Source: a virus. Taken from it: a stretch of 64,000 nt of DNA. Positions 19,306 to 27,684 of the stretch are shown here, in pieces (within the stretch, counting starts at the first letter, position 1; each line of letters starts with the position of its first letter). A program made the translations under genes and the position numbers. The stretch is from positions 62,001 through 126,000 of the IMG/VR virus record IMGVR_UViG_3300024255_001563; one strand, given 5' to 3'. Below the pieces are notes generated by a model. It ran no database searches, was not told where the DNA came from, and saw nothing but the letters and a program-made list of their open reading frames with translations.

Positions 19306-22300
19306 TTAACCTAGTAGAATGCTCCAAAGAGACACTTCTTCACGCATATAATCTTCTGTAACAGGATCTTCTTCAATACCCGTTCCGGGGATCCATGATA
19401 CATTATTCCAAACTTCTACACCTTTAATAGAAGGATTGTATCGGAATGCACCTATTTCTGGTCCAGGTCCGCTGTCTTCTGATACAGCAAGTACTAAATC
19501 AGTAACTGCGAATGCATTTAATCCTTTTTCATTTGTACCATTTTGAGAAATTCTAAATTTTATATTTGAAAAATCAACTGTCGAATCTTCGATGTTAAAT
19601 GTAATCTCAAAATCTTTCCATATAACAAATTCTGACCTATTTTCAATTTCCATTATTGGAGTTATTGTAACCATTCCGGCATCATCAGATCCGTCATAAG
19701 AGAACTCAAAATTTATATCGTCGCCTTCGTATAGTCTACTACCATTTGATCCGTCACCTAATATTAGTTTGCCTTTAAATCTTGCAGAGGTAAAATTACT
19801 TAAATCTAAACTATCAGTCACTGCATATCTAGTAGTGTTAGGTAAAATAGATGTATCTTCGTCAAATATATAATAATAGTTATTGCCATCAGGTGCATAT
19901 TCTACAAACTGATTTGTGTTTGTAGTAATTTTATATTGTATTTCTAGTTCCCAATTATTTGTCATACCAGAAACAAGAGTGTTTAGTGAACTCGGAACAG
20001 TTACTTCAACATTTATTCCATAATTTCCAGAGCCGCCTATTACTACTTGTGTTGGGAAAATACTTGCTTCTGTTCCTGTGTTAGAATATGTCCTAGTATC
20101 TTGCGGTACATCTCCAAACACTCCGGATATAGTCCAGTCTGTAGTATTACCGTTATCTTCAAATACACCTATTCTTGTTAGATATGTTGTTGCTGTGTCA
20201 TCGCTAGGCAATGTTATATCAACATATTCATTTGTATCTTGAAAGTTTCCTCTAAATCTTATTTGCGATAATTCTATATCGATTACATCTGAAATATCAT
20301 CTATACCAAAATCAATAAAATAGTTTTGTGATCCTGTACTAGTTGATCCTACTATCTGAGTATTAGTTACTGTTGTGGTGCCATTGCCGGTAGCAGTAGT
20401 TGTTGCTTGTGCAATTCTTACTCCGTTGTCAGATTCCCATAATGAACTTGCACTAATATCAGTCTCGGTAGATAAAGTATTAACATTGTCTGTTATTACT
20501 GTGCCAGCTAGTCCTATAATTGCAGCTAAAGTGCCTCCTGCTTTTACATAACCATTTTCACCACTTATAATTTCAAATGCACCAGCTGAAGGATTTGTCC
20601 AGGTCGTATTTCTAAAATATTCTTGATTATTAAGTGTTACCGTTCCTGTACCTTTTCTTCTAATCCAAAGATCAGCATCTGACTCAGAACTTGTAATTTC
20701 ATTATTATTAATTAAAACACTATCACTTTGTAATCCGGGTAGCGTAATACCTTCGTTGTTTATTTCTCCAACTTTTATAGCATTTATGTTAATATCAATA
20801 TAATTGTTTGTATCATTAGCAATTATACTAGTTCGTCTATCATCTGAATAGATGCCATCAAATGAAATTCTACCATCGCCGAAACCTTCAAAAACATTAT
20901 CTTCAGAACTAAATCTTAAAATTCCTACATCTTCAATTATTTCATCGTTTGTACCTACTGGTAGTCTTAATCCTTCCCCTTCAACAATTAAATTATTACT
21001 TGTAGTAAATTCAATATTTGTTGCATCAGTTGTTGTAATTGTGTTTTCTCTAAATCTAATTCCTTCAATTTCAACATAGCCTGCGCCATTTGATTGTAAA
21101 TTTAGATTAGCATCAGAAACAGTAGTTGTAATTGTAGTATCAAATATTTGTATATCGTCAATTACTATATTATCAGCATATACATCATTCCAAACTTTTG
21201 AATTACTACCTAAACTATGTGTTCTATCTTGATCGGGATAAAAATCTTGTTCTATGTTTACATTAAGATCTACAGTATCATCAGGATCATTACCTAGTCT
21301 AATCAACTCTCCTGAAATTGAAAGATCTCCTACAATATCTGTATTTTTATCAAATAATACATTTGAATTAAAGTTTGTAGTATTTGTTGCGCTATCAATA
21401 TTTAGATCACTTATTAGAGAATACATTGTTTCTCCTTCAAATCTAATATTTCCAGTTTCTACAAAAGATGTATTAAGTGTTGTTTGATCTGTACCGTTTG
21501 AGATTATAATTTGAGATAGTCCGTCTAGTGTAACATCCTCTGCATCAATACTTAATAATCCAGATTCTAAATCTACAAAAAATTCATTACCGACTTTAAA
21601 TTTACCCTTTTCGTCAGTGTTAGTTACATATATTTTTCCGCCATTAAGATCATTCCACTGTTGTTCTTCAATAACATCGTTAGGATCATTGTCTATTTTA
21701 TTTTGTGTACCTATGTATGCAAAATTATGATTAATAAGATACATAATTGTATCAGCACCGTCTGCATAGGCGCCATAGTAACCGTAAACATTAGCAGATC
21801 CAATACTACGAAGCTCTGCGCCATACTCTATAGTACTACCATCTGTACTAAGATGTCCTGTAGTGCCTCTTTCTGCAAATAAACCTTTGTCTGCAAAATA
21901 TGTAAAACTGTTAAGCCATTCTACTCGCACACCGTTAGTCATGTACAATCCAGTTACACCCGGAGTGATAAATGTTGCACTATGGAACAGCATACTAGCA
22001 GTCGGACTTGACGAATCGATAACGCCGCCGTCAACTGTTGCACCACTACCTGATTTAAATGCTGCTATTTTTAGTTCATAGCTATATGCAGTAGCTAATG
22101 TTATGCCGTCGGTTTCAAAATTACTACTCCTAAAAGGATATATGTCAGCATCTTTTGTAAGATTACGAAGATCATATCTGTAAAGGAAGTCAGTAGCCGG
22201 TCTATAAAAAAGATAATTGTCTACGATTGTATTACCGCTAACATTATTTGGTGTAGGAACTCCTGTCTTTGTTCCTGTAACACTTCCTGTGTTTAAATCA

Positions 22301-24144
22301 TATACTGTAATTGTATTAGATTCAACATTCACAAAAGTTGTTCCTTCAATTGCAAATTTTCCACCTGCATTTGAAGGTAAACCTAAATTACGTTGTAGTG
22401 TCCCTGTAGCAGTGTCGTAGACATCACCGTTGTTATCTCCTACAACAATATAATCATCACTAATAACAAATTTTGTTACTCCTAGTTCTAATGAATAAGA
22501 ATAACTTAGTTGTCCATTAGCATAACTGTCTAGTGTGTATACATTTATTGTGTCTTGTACAACAGCACTGGTATTGTATGCACTAGTAAGTGCTGCATAA
22601 TTGGTTGTGATCAACGATTCACCTTGTCCTAATTCTAGATCAGATCCAGATATACCAGACATGCCTGTAGGGGTAGGCACAGAACGTCGGCCAAAGCCTA
22701 AAGTAACTGTTTCTACTTGATTATCTTCGCCTATGACAAAAGTATTATGCGCAGGAAATCCATTACTTACAAAACTGCCTGCATCACCATAATTACCGCC
22801 AAACGAACCTATGCTTAAATCTTCTGAACCTTCTTCGCCAGTTTCTTTGTTAACCCATTTTAAATATGATCTAGCTGGAAAACCACTATATTCTCTAAAC
22901 CAGCCTATTGCCCAGTAATCTCTTGTATTAAGACCGTAATAACCTCTGTTTGATTGTTTGTTACCACTGGGACCAAACCATGTAACATCTTTTTGATCAG
23001 GATATAAAACTTTTTCAACATAACCTTCTGCTGTAATTACGCTTACATTTCTAACATATGGAGAGCGTGTGCTTAACACAGCATCTGTTGCAAAACTAAA
23101 TGCAGAACCTGGACTGTAAAAATCTTTTACAGTTAGATCTTCAACTGTTGAATTATCATTTAATTTAAACACATCTTCAAATTCATAACCAGCAGCAGGT
23201 TTTATAATTGTGTTTCTAATTTCTTCACCTTTAACTGTAACATTATCAGGAACTATCAAAGGTAGTTCTTCTTCATATTCACCTGCAAATATATGTACTG
23301 TTACAGTTCCTTCGCCGCTTGCATCAGCTGCTTCTAATGCACGTCTTACTGTTCTAAATGGCCCTTGTACATGATCGCCTACATTTGTATCGTCGCCGTT
23401 TTGCGAAACATAAAACATATTTCCAACTCTAGAATTGATAGTAACAAATCCTGAAATAACTTCGCCTGTTTCTACTGCTGCACCGTTTAGTAAATTTGAA
23501 TGTATTTCGCCAAATCTTCTATCACTACTACCTAAGTTGTATGTATCTGTAATGTCTGGAATAATATTACTTTGTACTTGCGTATCAAAACTAATTTCAT
23601 CAGGAGTCTCAGGACCAGTCCCAAATATTAAATCTCCGCCCATTGAAATGTTGCCTGTAGCATTCATACTACCGTATATGTCAACATTATTTAAAAATTC
23701 AACTGTGCCTGTTCCGCTTGGAATTAAATCTAAATTAGCATCACTATTATAAGTTGTAATTTTTTCATTATCTATGAGTATGTCAGAAGTTGCTAATGCA
23801 CTCAACTGTATATTAGGATCTGCTCCATCAACAGGAGTTGCTGTAAGATACAGTATGTCTGTGTCTACACCAACTGTATTATTTTGTGCTGTAAATAATG
23901 GAAAAACTTCCATAATATCTGCATTTAAATTTTCTGATCTAAATTTTGTCTTTACAGTTAAATCTTTACTAGGATTTTCTAAGTCTATACCTATTCGCCC
24001 AGTAACTGGATCAAGATGTAACAACGCAGTGTTAGATGCAGTGTTTTTAAAATTTAAATTTGGCTTGCCGGCGCCGCCTTGATATAACTCAAGATTGTCT
24101 TGTAATACGCCGCCGCCTATACGTCCAGTTTGTGGTTCAGGCAT
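19306..24144 (-). CDS. Tail-fibre-like protein with beta-helix and inserted propeller-like domain
   Basis: 1612 aa, paralogous to the 1241-aa protein. N-terminus MPEPQTGRIGGGVLQDNLELYQGG, fibre repeats (DANLDLIPSGTGTVEF), then a beta-helix from residue ~248 (YVSQNGDDTNVG, PLIVPDNVTVKGEEIR, TRSPYVRNVSV). The helix is interrupted between ~370 and ~700 by a WD- or PQQ-like repeat segment (VTKFVISDDYIVVGDNNG, FAIEGTTFVNVESNTITVYDLNTG, DFLYRYDLRNL), then resumes with MLFHSATFITPGV and WLNSFTYFADKG. KFKVGNEFFVDLESG near residue 850 and repeated GAGYVEI and GTGTVTL modules follow. The C-terminus ends with a beta-rich region unlike its paralogues. Likely a host-recognition fibre. Confidence 0.83.
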   Translation of the reverse strand: MPEPQTGRIGGGVLQDNLELYQGGAGKPNLNFKNTASNTALLHLDPVTGRIGIDLENPSKDLTVKTKFRSENLNADIMEVFPLFTAQNNTVGVDTDILYLTATPVDGADPNIQLSALATSDILIDNEKITTYNSDANLDLIPSGTGTVEFLNNVDIYGSMNATGNISMGGDLIFGTGPETPDEISFDTQVQSNIIPDITDTYNLGSSDRRFGEIHSNLLNGAAVETGEVISGFVTINSRVGNMFYVSQNGDDTNVGDHVQGPFRTVRRALEAADASGEGTVTVHIFAGEYEEELPLIVPDNVTVKGEEIRNTIIKPAAGYEFEDVFKLNDNSTVEDLTVKDFYSPGSAFSFATDAVLSTRSPYVRNVSVITAEGYVEKVLYPDQKDVTWFGPSGNKQSNRGYYGLNTRDYWAIGWFREYSGFPARSYLKWVNKETGEEGSEDLSIGSFGGNYGDAGSFVSNGFPAHNTFVIGEDNQVETVTLGFGRRSVPTPTGMSGISGSDLELGQGESLITTNYAALTSAYNTSAVVQDTINVYTLDSYANGQLSYSYSLELGVTKFVISDDYIVVGDNNGDVYDTATGTLQRNLGLPSNAGGKFAIEGTTFVNVESNTITVYDLNTGSVTGTKTGVPTPNNVSGNTIVDNYLFYRPATDFLYRYDLRNLTKDADIYPFRSSNFETDGITLATAYSYELKIAAFKSGSGATVDGGVIDSSSPTASMLFHSATFITPGVTGLYMTNGVRVEWLNSFTYFADKGLFAERGTTGHLSTDGSTIEYGAELRSIGSANVYGYYGAYADGADTIMYLINHNFAYIGTQNKIDNDPNDVIEEQQWNDLNGGKIYVTNTDEKGKFKVGNEFFVDLESGLLSIDAEDVTLDGLSQIIISNGTDQTTLNTSFVETGNIRFEGETMYSLISDLNIDSATNTTNFNSNVLFDKNTDIVGDLSISGELIRLGNDPDDTVDLNVNIEQDFYPDQDRTHSLGSNSKVWNDVYADNIVIDDIQIFDTTITTTVSDANLNLQSNGAGYVEIEGIRFRENTITTTDATNIEFTTSNNLIVEGEGLRLPVGTNDEIIEDVGILRFSSEDNVFEGFGDGRISFDGIYSDDRRTSIIANDTNNYIDININAIKVGEINNEGITLPGLQSDSVLINNNEITSSESDADLWIRRKGTGTVTLNNQEYFRNTTWTNPSAGAFEIISGENGYVKAGGTLAAIIGLAGTVITDNVNTLSTETDISASSLWESDNGVRIAQATTTATGNGTTTVTNTQIVGSTSTGSQNYFIDFGIDDISDVIDIELSQIRFRGNFQDTNEYVDITLPSDDTATTYLTRIGVFEDNGNTTDWTISGVFGDVPQDTRTYSNTGTEASIFPTQVVIGGSGNYGINVEVTVPSSLNTLVSGMTNNWELEIQYKITTNTNQFVEYAPDGNNYYYIFDEDTSILPNTTRYAVTDSLDLSNFTSARFKGKLILGDGSNGSRLYEGDDINFEFSYDGSDDAGMVTITPIMEIENRSEFVIWKDFEITFNIEDSTVDFSNIKFRISQNGTNEKGLNAFAVTDLVLAVSEDSGPGPEIGAFRYNPSIKGVEVWNNVSWIPGTGIEEDPVTEDYMREEVSLWSILLG

Positions 24145-24154
24145 TTTTTACTCC

Positions 24155-24180
24155 TTTGACATATGTATTTATTTGTCAAA
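24155..24180. repeat. Inverted repeat around a late promoter
   Basis: TTTGACA at 24155-24161 and its complement TGTCAAA at 24174-24180 form perfect 7-bp arms with 12 bases between them. The late box at 24166-24173 lies inside, and the ribosome binding site of the 1612-aa gene starts directly next to the left arm. Confidence 0.7.
24166..24173 (-). promoter_or_regulatory. Late promoter box AATAAATA
   Basis: AATAAATA on the minus strand, overlapping the stop codon of the 169-aa gene (24169-24171) and 22 bases before the 1612-aa ATG. It shares a 16-base block (24157-24172) exactly with the late promoter region at 27408-27423. Confidence 0.65.
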
Positions 24181-24678
24181 GTTATGTAATACAGTTACAG
24201 GTTTACCTAAAGGTGGTGCAGATCCAAATCTTATATACCATCCTTCTGCTTTACCACTAGGATTTTGTTTTAATGTATAGTTTGTCGTTGGTAACTGATA
24301 AACATTTTCAACAAATACTAATATATTTTGTGCAGCGGCAGGAATAGGATAATCACTATCTTGACTATCAAGAGGACCGAAGTCAACTTCACTTGCATCG
24401 CCTACGCCTAAACTTTGTACTATAATACCTGGATCTTGATTTGGTTCTTTGAACCGTATTTCTCTCCAAGCACCATTTTGATAAGCTTCTAATTGCTCGT
24501 CACCTGTGTTATATCTTACATAACCATTTTCTGGATAGAAAGGTCTTTGAGATTCTTCACCTTTTGGAACTAACAACCCCTTTTTACTATCCATAATAAC
24601 TTGATCGTTTTCATCGTATCTTACGCCCGGACCAGTTATACTTCTTAAATTTGTTGTTTGTCTTTTAATTAATCTCAT
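24169..24678 (-). CDS. Fibre-associated structural protein, 169 aa
   Basis: Starts MRLIKRQTT at 24678, where the ATG overlaps the TAA of the upstream gene (TAATG) and follows GGAAG at normal distance. An in-frame Met five codons upstream has no better signal, so I prefer this start. Residues ~30-75 contain the common fibre module PKGEESQRPFYPENGYVRYNT with EAYQNGAWREI. The C-terminal half (FVENVYQLPTTNYTL, GWYIRFGSAPP) resembles strands in phage tail proteins that define a decorated loop. Function beyond virion structure is unknown. Confidence 0.72.
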   Translation of the reverse strand: MRLIKRQTTNLRSITGPGVRYDENDQVIMDSKKGLLVPKGEESQRPFYPENGYVRYNTGDEQLEAYQNGAWREIRFKEPNQDPGIIVQSLGVGDASEVDFGPLDSQDSDYPIPAAAQNILVFVENVYQLPTTNYTLKQNPSGKAEGWYIRFGSAPPLGKPVTVLHNFDK

Positions 24679-25067
24679 TATACTTCCAACCAACTTACTG
24701 TAGCACTTAAATTTGTCGGACTATCTCCAACAATTACAATTCTATCTCCTGATTCTAAAACAATTTTTTCGCTATCGAATGTAAATGTTTCTCCTGAAGG
24801 CATTTGTAGTGAATTTACAACTTTATTAATATCACCTTTAGCTTCGTTACGTTTTACTATGTGCATATCAAAGTTTGTTGTTCCGGCTTCTTCGTGTACA
24901 ATATTCGGTACTTCATTATTACATACTAAAATATTAGTTACTGCATATCTTCTTGCCGGAGGATCTAATGGGTCTAATGGATCCCATGTTCCTATTGCCT
25001 TATAAGGATCTGGAACTTGTACTAAATCTTGATCTGTTGTTGTTATTAATAAATTGCGTATAGGCAT
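24678..25067 (-). CDS. Small beta-rich virion protein (copy 3 of 4)
   Basis: 129 aa, closely related to the next gene upstream: both have FDLHLI or FDMHIV, then RGDINRIIN or KGDINKVVN, then the motif GETFTFDSEKI and an ending SYLEI or SWLEV. They are therefore a tandem duplication. This copy carries an extra Pro-rich stretch (DPYKAIGTWDPLDPLDPPARR) near residue 30. Its stop overlaps the start of the 169-aa gene and its ATG directly follows the stop of copy 4. Confidence 0.75.
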   Translation of the reverse strand: MPIRNLLITTTDQDLVQVPDPYKAIGTWDPLDPLDPPARRYAVTNILVCNNEVPNIVHEEAGTTNFDMHIVKRNEAKGDINKVVNSLQMPSGETFTFDSEKIVLESGDRIVIVGDSPTNLSATVSWLEV

Positions 25068-25427
25068 TTATATCTCCAAATAACTTATTACAACTGCTAA
25101 AGTTGTGTTGCCAGGATTAGTAATATCATCCGGTGTTCCTATTCCTACAATAGAATCACTACTTTCAATAATTATTTTTTCACTATCAAACGTAAAAGTT
25201 TCGCCTGCACGTAAACTCATTTGATTTATAATTCTGTTAATATCACCTCTAGACTGACCATTAGGTATTAAGTGCAAATCAAAAGTTGCTAAACCTTCTT
25301 GATCGTCTGACGGATTAGGAACATATGTATTACATACAATTATTGTTGTAATTGCATATTGCTTTGCAGCTGGCACTGTAAGCAACGCTGTTTCTGTTAT
25401 TCCTATAAATTTGTGTTCTATAGCCAT
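25068..25427 (-). CDS. Small beta-rich virion protein (copy 4 of 4)
   Basis: 119 aa. LLTVPAAKQYAITTIIVCN near the N-terminus and GETFTFDSEKIIIES near residue 75. It is the best template for the family because its motifs match both the tandem partner at 24678 and the more distant copies at 15120 and 1763. Eight bases separate it from the 349-aa fibre gene. An all-beta subunit is inferred. Confidence 0.75.
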   Translation of the reverse strand: MAIEHKFIGITETALLTVPAAKQYAITTIIVCNTYVPNPSDDQEGLATFDLHLIPNGQSRGDINRIINQMSLRAGETFTFDSEKIIIESSDSIVGIGTPDDITNPGNTTLAVVISYLEI

Positions 25428-25435
25428 AAAAATTC

Positions 25436-26485
25436 CTAAAATATCATACTGTAAATCATTGATTTATTGTTACTTACTATTTCGTCACGTCTATCAAAAC
25501 TATTTACAAAATATAATCCAGTGTCGCCAAATTGTGGAACGTTTGTATATAACTTTAATCCTGCAGAACTATCATCCGGAGCACTCGGTTCTAATAATCC
25601 ATCGTCGTCGCCCGGTGTTGCATTTATTTGTAATACATCGTTAATTCTTACTGTACCTGTTCCAGGCGCTGAAAGAGTAAGATCGCTATTACTAACAGTT
25701 GATTCTATTTTAGTATCTAAAATTCGTATTCCTTGAATTTCAGCTCTATTTTCATAAAATTCACTTACAACAACATCGTCAATACCTATTTGTACAACAC
25801 TCGGATTTCCAGTATCTTCTCTGTCAATAGTTTCAACAAATGTTTTTGTTATTGTACCTTCTTCAATTCTATCTTGGAACACCCCTGCAAAATAAGAATT
25901 AACATAATCAACAATTGATTTAGTATTCGGTATGTTATCTGGATCGATAACACCATCAGAATTAGAACCACCTGTTAAATCAACTGTACCTGTTGCGATA
26001 TCACTATATGTAAAAACATTATTTTCATAATCAGTAGTACCTGTGACAGTAATTACACCAGTACCGTTGCTTATTAAATATAAGTCACTTCCGCCTGTAT
26101 TAATATGATTTGTTTGTAGTCCTTTAAGTGTTCCACTACCTCCGTCGGCAATATAAAGCCTAAATGCACCATCAGTTCCTCCTGGAACTACATTTGCAAT
26201 ATTTTCATCAAATACAAAAAATGTATCTGCATTTGTTCCTCTATCTATTCTAATACCTGCAGAATCAAGTGTAATACCTGCGCCAGTCTCTCCGCTGTTT
26301 ACAATAATTATATTGTCTTTTACAGTCATATTTTCAGACTGTACAGTAGTTGCGTTACCTTGTACAATAAGGTCGCCTGTTACTCTTACAACACCATTTT
26401 CATTACCAGTGTTTAATACAATAACACCACCTTCTTGTGTTTCTATAGTATAGTCACCATATGGTATTTTTAGAAATTTTGACAT
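25436..26485 (-). CDS. Short tail-fibre-like structural protein, 349 aa
   Basis: Composed of fibre modules found in the giant proteins: an N-terminal strand region (MSKFLKIPYGDYTIETQEGG), VTGDLIVQGNATTVQSENMTV (the motif of many phage fibres), SDLYLISNGTGVITV and SDLTLSAPGTGTVRI. The C-terminus (GLKLYTNVPQFGDTGLYFVN, RRDEIVSNNKSM) is distinct. No beta-helix or lectin insertion is visible, so it may be the basal unit from which the larger paralogues grew, or a connector. Its ATG overlaps the stop of the upstream gene by one base. Confidence 0.78.
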   Translation of the reverse strand: MSKFLKIPYGDYTIETQEGGVIVLNTGNENGVVRVTGDLIVQGNATTVQSENMTVKDNIIIVNSGETGAGITLDSAGIRIDRGTNADTFFVFDENIANVVPGGTDGAFRLYIADGGSGTLKGLQTNHINTGGSDLYLISNGTGVITVTGTTDYENNVFTYSDIATGTVDLTGGSNSDGVIDPDNIPNTKSIVDYVNSYFAGVFQDRIEEGTITKTFVETIDREDTGNPSVVQIGIDDVVVSEFYENRAEIQGIRILDTKIESTVSNSDLTLSAPGTGTVRINDVLQINATPGDDDGLLEPSAPDDSSAGLKLYTNVPQFGDTGLYFVNSFDRRDEIVSNNKSMIYSMIF

Positions 26486-26847
26486 TATATTGTCCTAAGT
26501 AAAATAATATTTTCAGTTGAATCGTGTTCTAGATCCCACTTATAATTGATATTCTTAAAATCAATCATTGTATCATTCATAATTTTTTTTATAAAAACAA
26601 AGCTACATATTTTTAAACAAAGTGCCCTTATCGACATTTCATTTTCTTTTAATTCTTCAGTTGTTTTTTCGACCAACCTACATATACCAATGTTTCCATT
26701 ATCGTCTGCAACCTCAAATGTATTTTCAGAAAGTTGTGCTAAGACTTCACCGTGTGGTGTTGCCTTAGCACTTCCAATCTTTACTGAAACTACTAAGTTT
26801 TTTAGATTTTCTAAGAAATCCCAAAAAACATTTATCGGTCGTCCCAT
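26485..26847 (-). CDS. MGRP-start protein, 120 aa, unknown role
   Basis: Begins MGRPINVFWDFLEN, sharing MGRP-(L/I)-N with the next upstream gene but otherwise different. A middle strand set (SVKIGSAKATPHGEVLAQLS) is followed by a Cys-containing stretch and LEHDSTENIILLRT at the C-terminus. It lies 11 bases after the 153-aa virion gene and overlaps the 349-aa fibre gene by one base, so it belongs to the same operon. I do not recognise a family. Confidence 0.6.
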   Translation of the reverse strand: MGRPINVFWDFLENLKNLVVSVKIGSAKATPHGEVLAQLSENTFEVADDNGNIGICRLVEKTTEELKENEMSIRALCLKICSFVFIKKIMNDTMIDFKNINYKWDLEHDSTENIILLRTI

Positions 26848-26858
26848 TAAGTTAGTCC

Positions 26859-27320
26859 TTATGCGTCTTCTGTGAAATCGTCGTCATCGGTTCCAACTAA
26901 TGTGTTGTCGTCGCCAGCTTCTTCAACTTGTGCTGCACCGTCTGCTACAGATGTACTAAAGTTCCATGCTACACTTACACCATCATAAGCATTACTACCT
27001 GTTGCACTTGGTGCTGACAATGTAGCTTTACGTCCAGAAATTTTACTTACTGTGTATGTTTCTGCATCGTCCATTTTGAATGAAATAGCCATTTCGCCTT
27101 CTGCTAATGCTGCTGGTAGTTTACCAGTTGTTAGCGTACAAGTAAATAAGCCTGGTGTTTCAATTTCTTCACATACAAATTTCTTTGATGCTTTTTGCTT
27201 TACAATGTAACCTTCTTTAACTGCTGTGCCGTTATGAAAATTTACTTTAATTTCGTTGCCGCCTGCTGTAGGTCCTACGCCTGCTACACCGAATAATCGT
27301 TTGTTTAGTGGTCTTCCCAT
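26859..27320 (-). CDS. MGRPLNKR-type virion protein, 153 aa
   Basis: Starts MGRPLNKRLFG, a start that I recall from conserved structural proteins of marine T4-like phages. The first half has Gly and Val-rich strands (NEIKVNFHNGTAV, GYIVKQKASKKFVCEE), and the last ~20 residues are acidic (GDDNTLVGTDDDDF). Strong GGAG site before ATG at 27320. It is the first gene after a late promoter and a ~90-base structured leader, and it lies downstream of gp23, which suggests a head or neck decoration role. That role is inferred. Confidence 0.65.
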   Translation of the reverse strand: MGRPLNKRLFGVAGVGPTAGGNEIKVNFHNGTAVKEGYIVKQKASKKFVCEEIETPGLFTCTLTTGKLPAALAEGEMAISFKMDDAETYTVSKISGRKATLSAPSATGSNAYDGVSVAWNFSTSVADGAAQVEEAGDDNTLVGTDDDDFTEDA

Positions 27321-27416
27321 TTTTTTTCTCCTATAAAAAGTAGTCCTATGCCCGTTCTATGAGCTACGCTGCGGGTACAGCATAAGTCCGCCTTGCGGCA
27401 CACTATCTGACATATG
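27321..27416 (-). promoter_or_regulatory. Structured 5' leader of the 153-aa virion gene
   Basis: About 90 bases from the late promoter to the GGAG site. Minus-strand hairpins include TGCC-GCAA-GGCG with a GNRA tetraloop and GCTG-TACCCG-CAGC. The leader is clearly more GC-rich than the neighbouring genes. It may regulate or stabilise the mRNA; no ligand family was recognised. Confidence 0.45.
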
Positions 27417-27424
27417 TATTTATC
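27417..27424 (-). promoter_or_regulatory. Late promoter box GATAAATA
   Basis: GATAAATA on the minus strand, starting six bases beyond the U-tract of the terminator that ends the candidate RNA. This placement separates the RNA unit from the late unit of the 153-aa gene. Confidence 0.7.
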
Positions 27425-27429
27425 AAATA

Positions 27430-27678
27430 AGAAAAAAGCCCGACACAGTTAAGTATCGAGCTTTTAATAATAAGGGTGATAGGTTGGACTTTGAGAATAC
27501 CAACAACCTCCTAGTAGCTCTCGCTAAATTCGGAGGAGCCTAGCATCGGATAGTTACTTCCAAAAACATATCTTTGTATCTCTACAATCATATGCTGCCA
27601 CTACAGCTACTAGCCAAGTTGTGTCACTACGCAACACCGTTCCTTGCACTATCTAACTTAGACCGTCGCCTAACTTAT
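27430..27678 (-). ncRNA. Candidate free-standing structured RNA, about 250 nt
   Basis: No convincing reading frame. It is bounded by a sigma70-type promoter (27685-27712) and an intrinsic terminator (27431-27465). Minus-strand hairpins in 5'-3' order: GCTG-TAGTGG-CAGC; CATAT-GA-TTGTA-GAGA-TACAA-AG-ATATG, with tandem G-A pairs and a GNRA loop; CCTCC enclosing TAGC-GAGA-GCTA closed by GGAGG; and AGGTTG-(17)-CAACCT. GNRA loops appear on the minus strand only, which supports that strand. An 8-base complementarity (27606-27613 with 27511-27518) suggests a pseudoknot or alternative fold. No tRNA T-loop or tmRNA features are seen. It is not assigned to a known family. Confidence 0.6.
27431..27465 (-). 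terminator. Intrinsic terminator of the candidate RNA
   Basis: Twelve-bp stem AAAGCTCGATAC with GTGTCGGGCTTT (two G-U pairs), a 6-base loop, and a run of U after the stem on the minus strand. Confidence 0.8.
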
Positions 27679-27684
27679 GTAACT

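Noticed and set aside
15461-24144. Polysaccharide depolymerase (tailspike)
   Set aside because: Beta-helix and LamG-like parts are visible but no catalytic residue set was recognised, so only binding is claimed.
24679-24693. Upstream in-frame start for the 169-aa protein
   Set aside because: The ATG at 24678 has GGAAG at normal spacing and a TAATG junction with the upstream gene. The earlier Met lacks both.
27430-27678. tRNA or tmRNA
   Set aside because: No T-loop consensus, no acceptor stem with CCA and no tag-peptide frame could be found on either strand.
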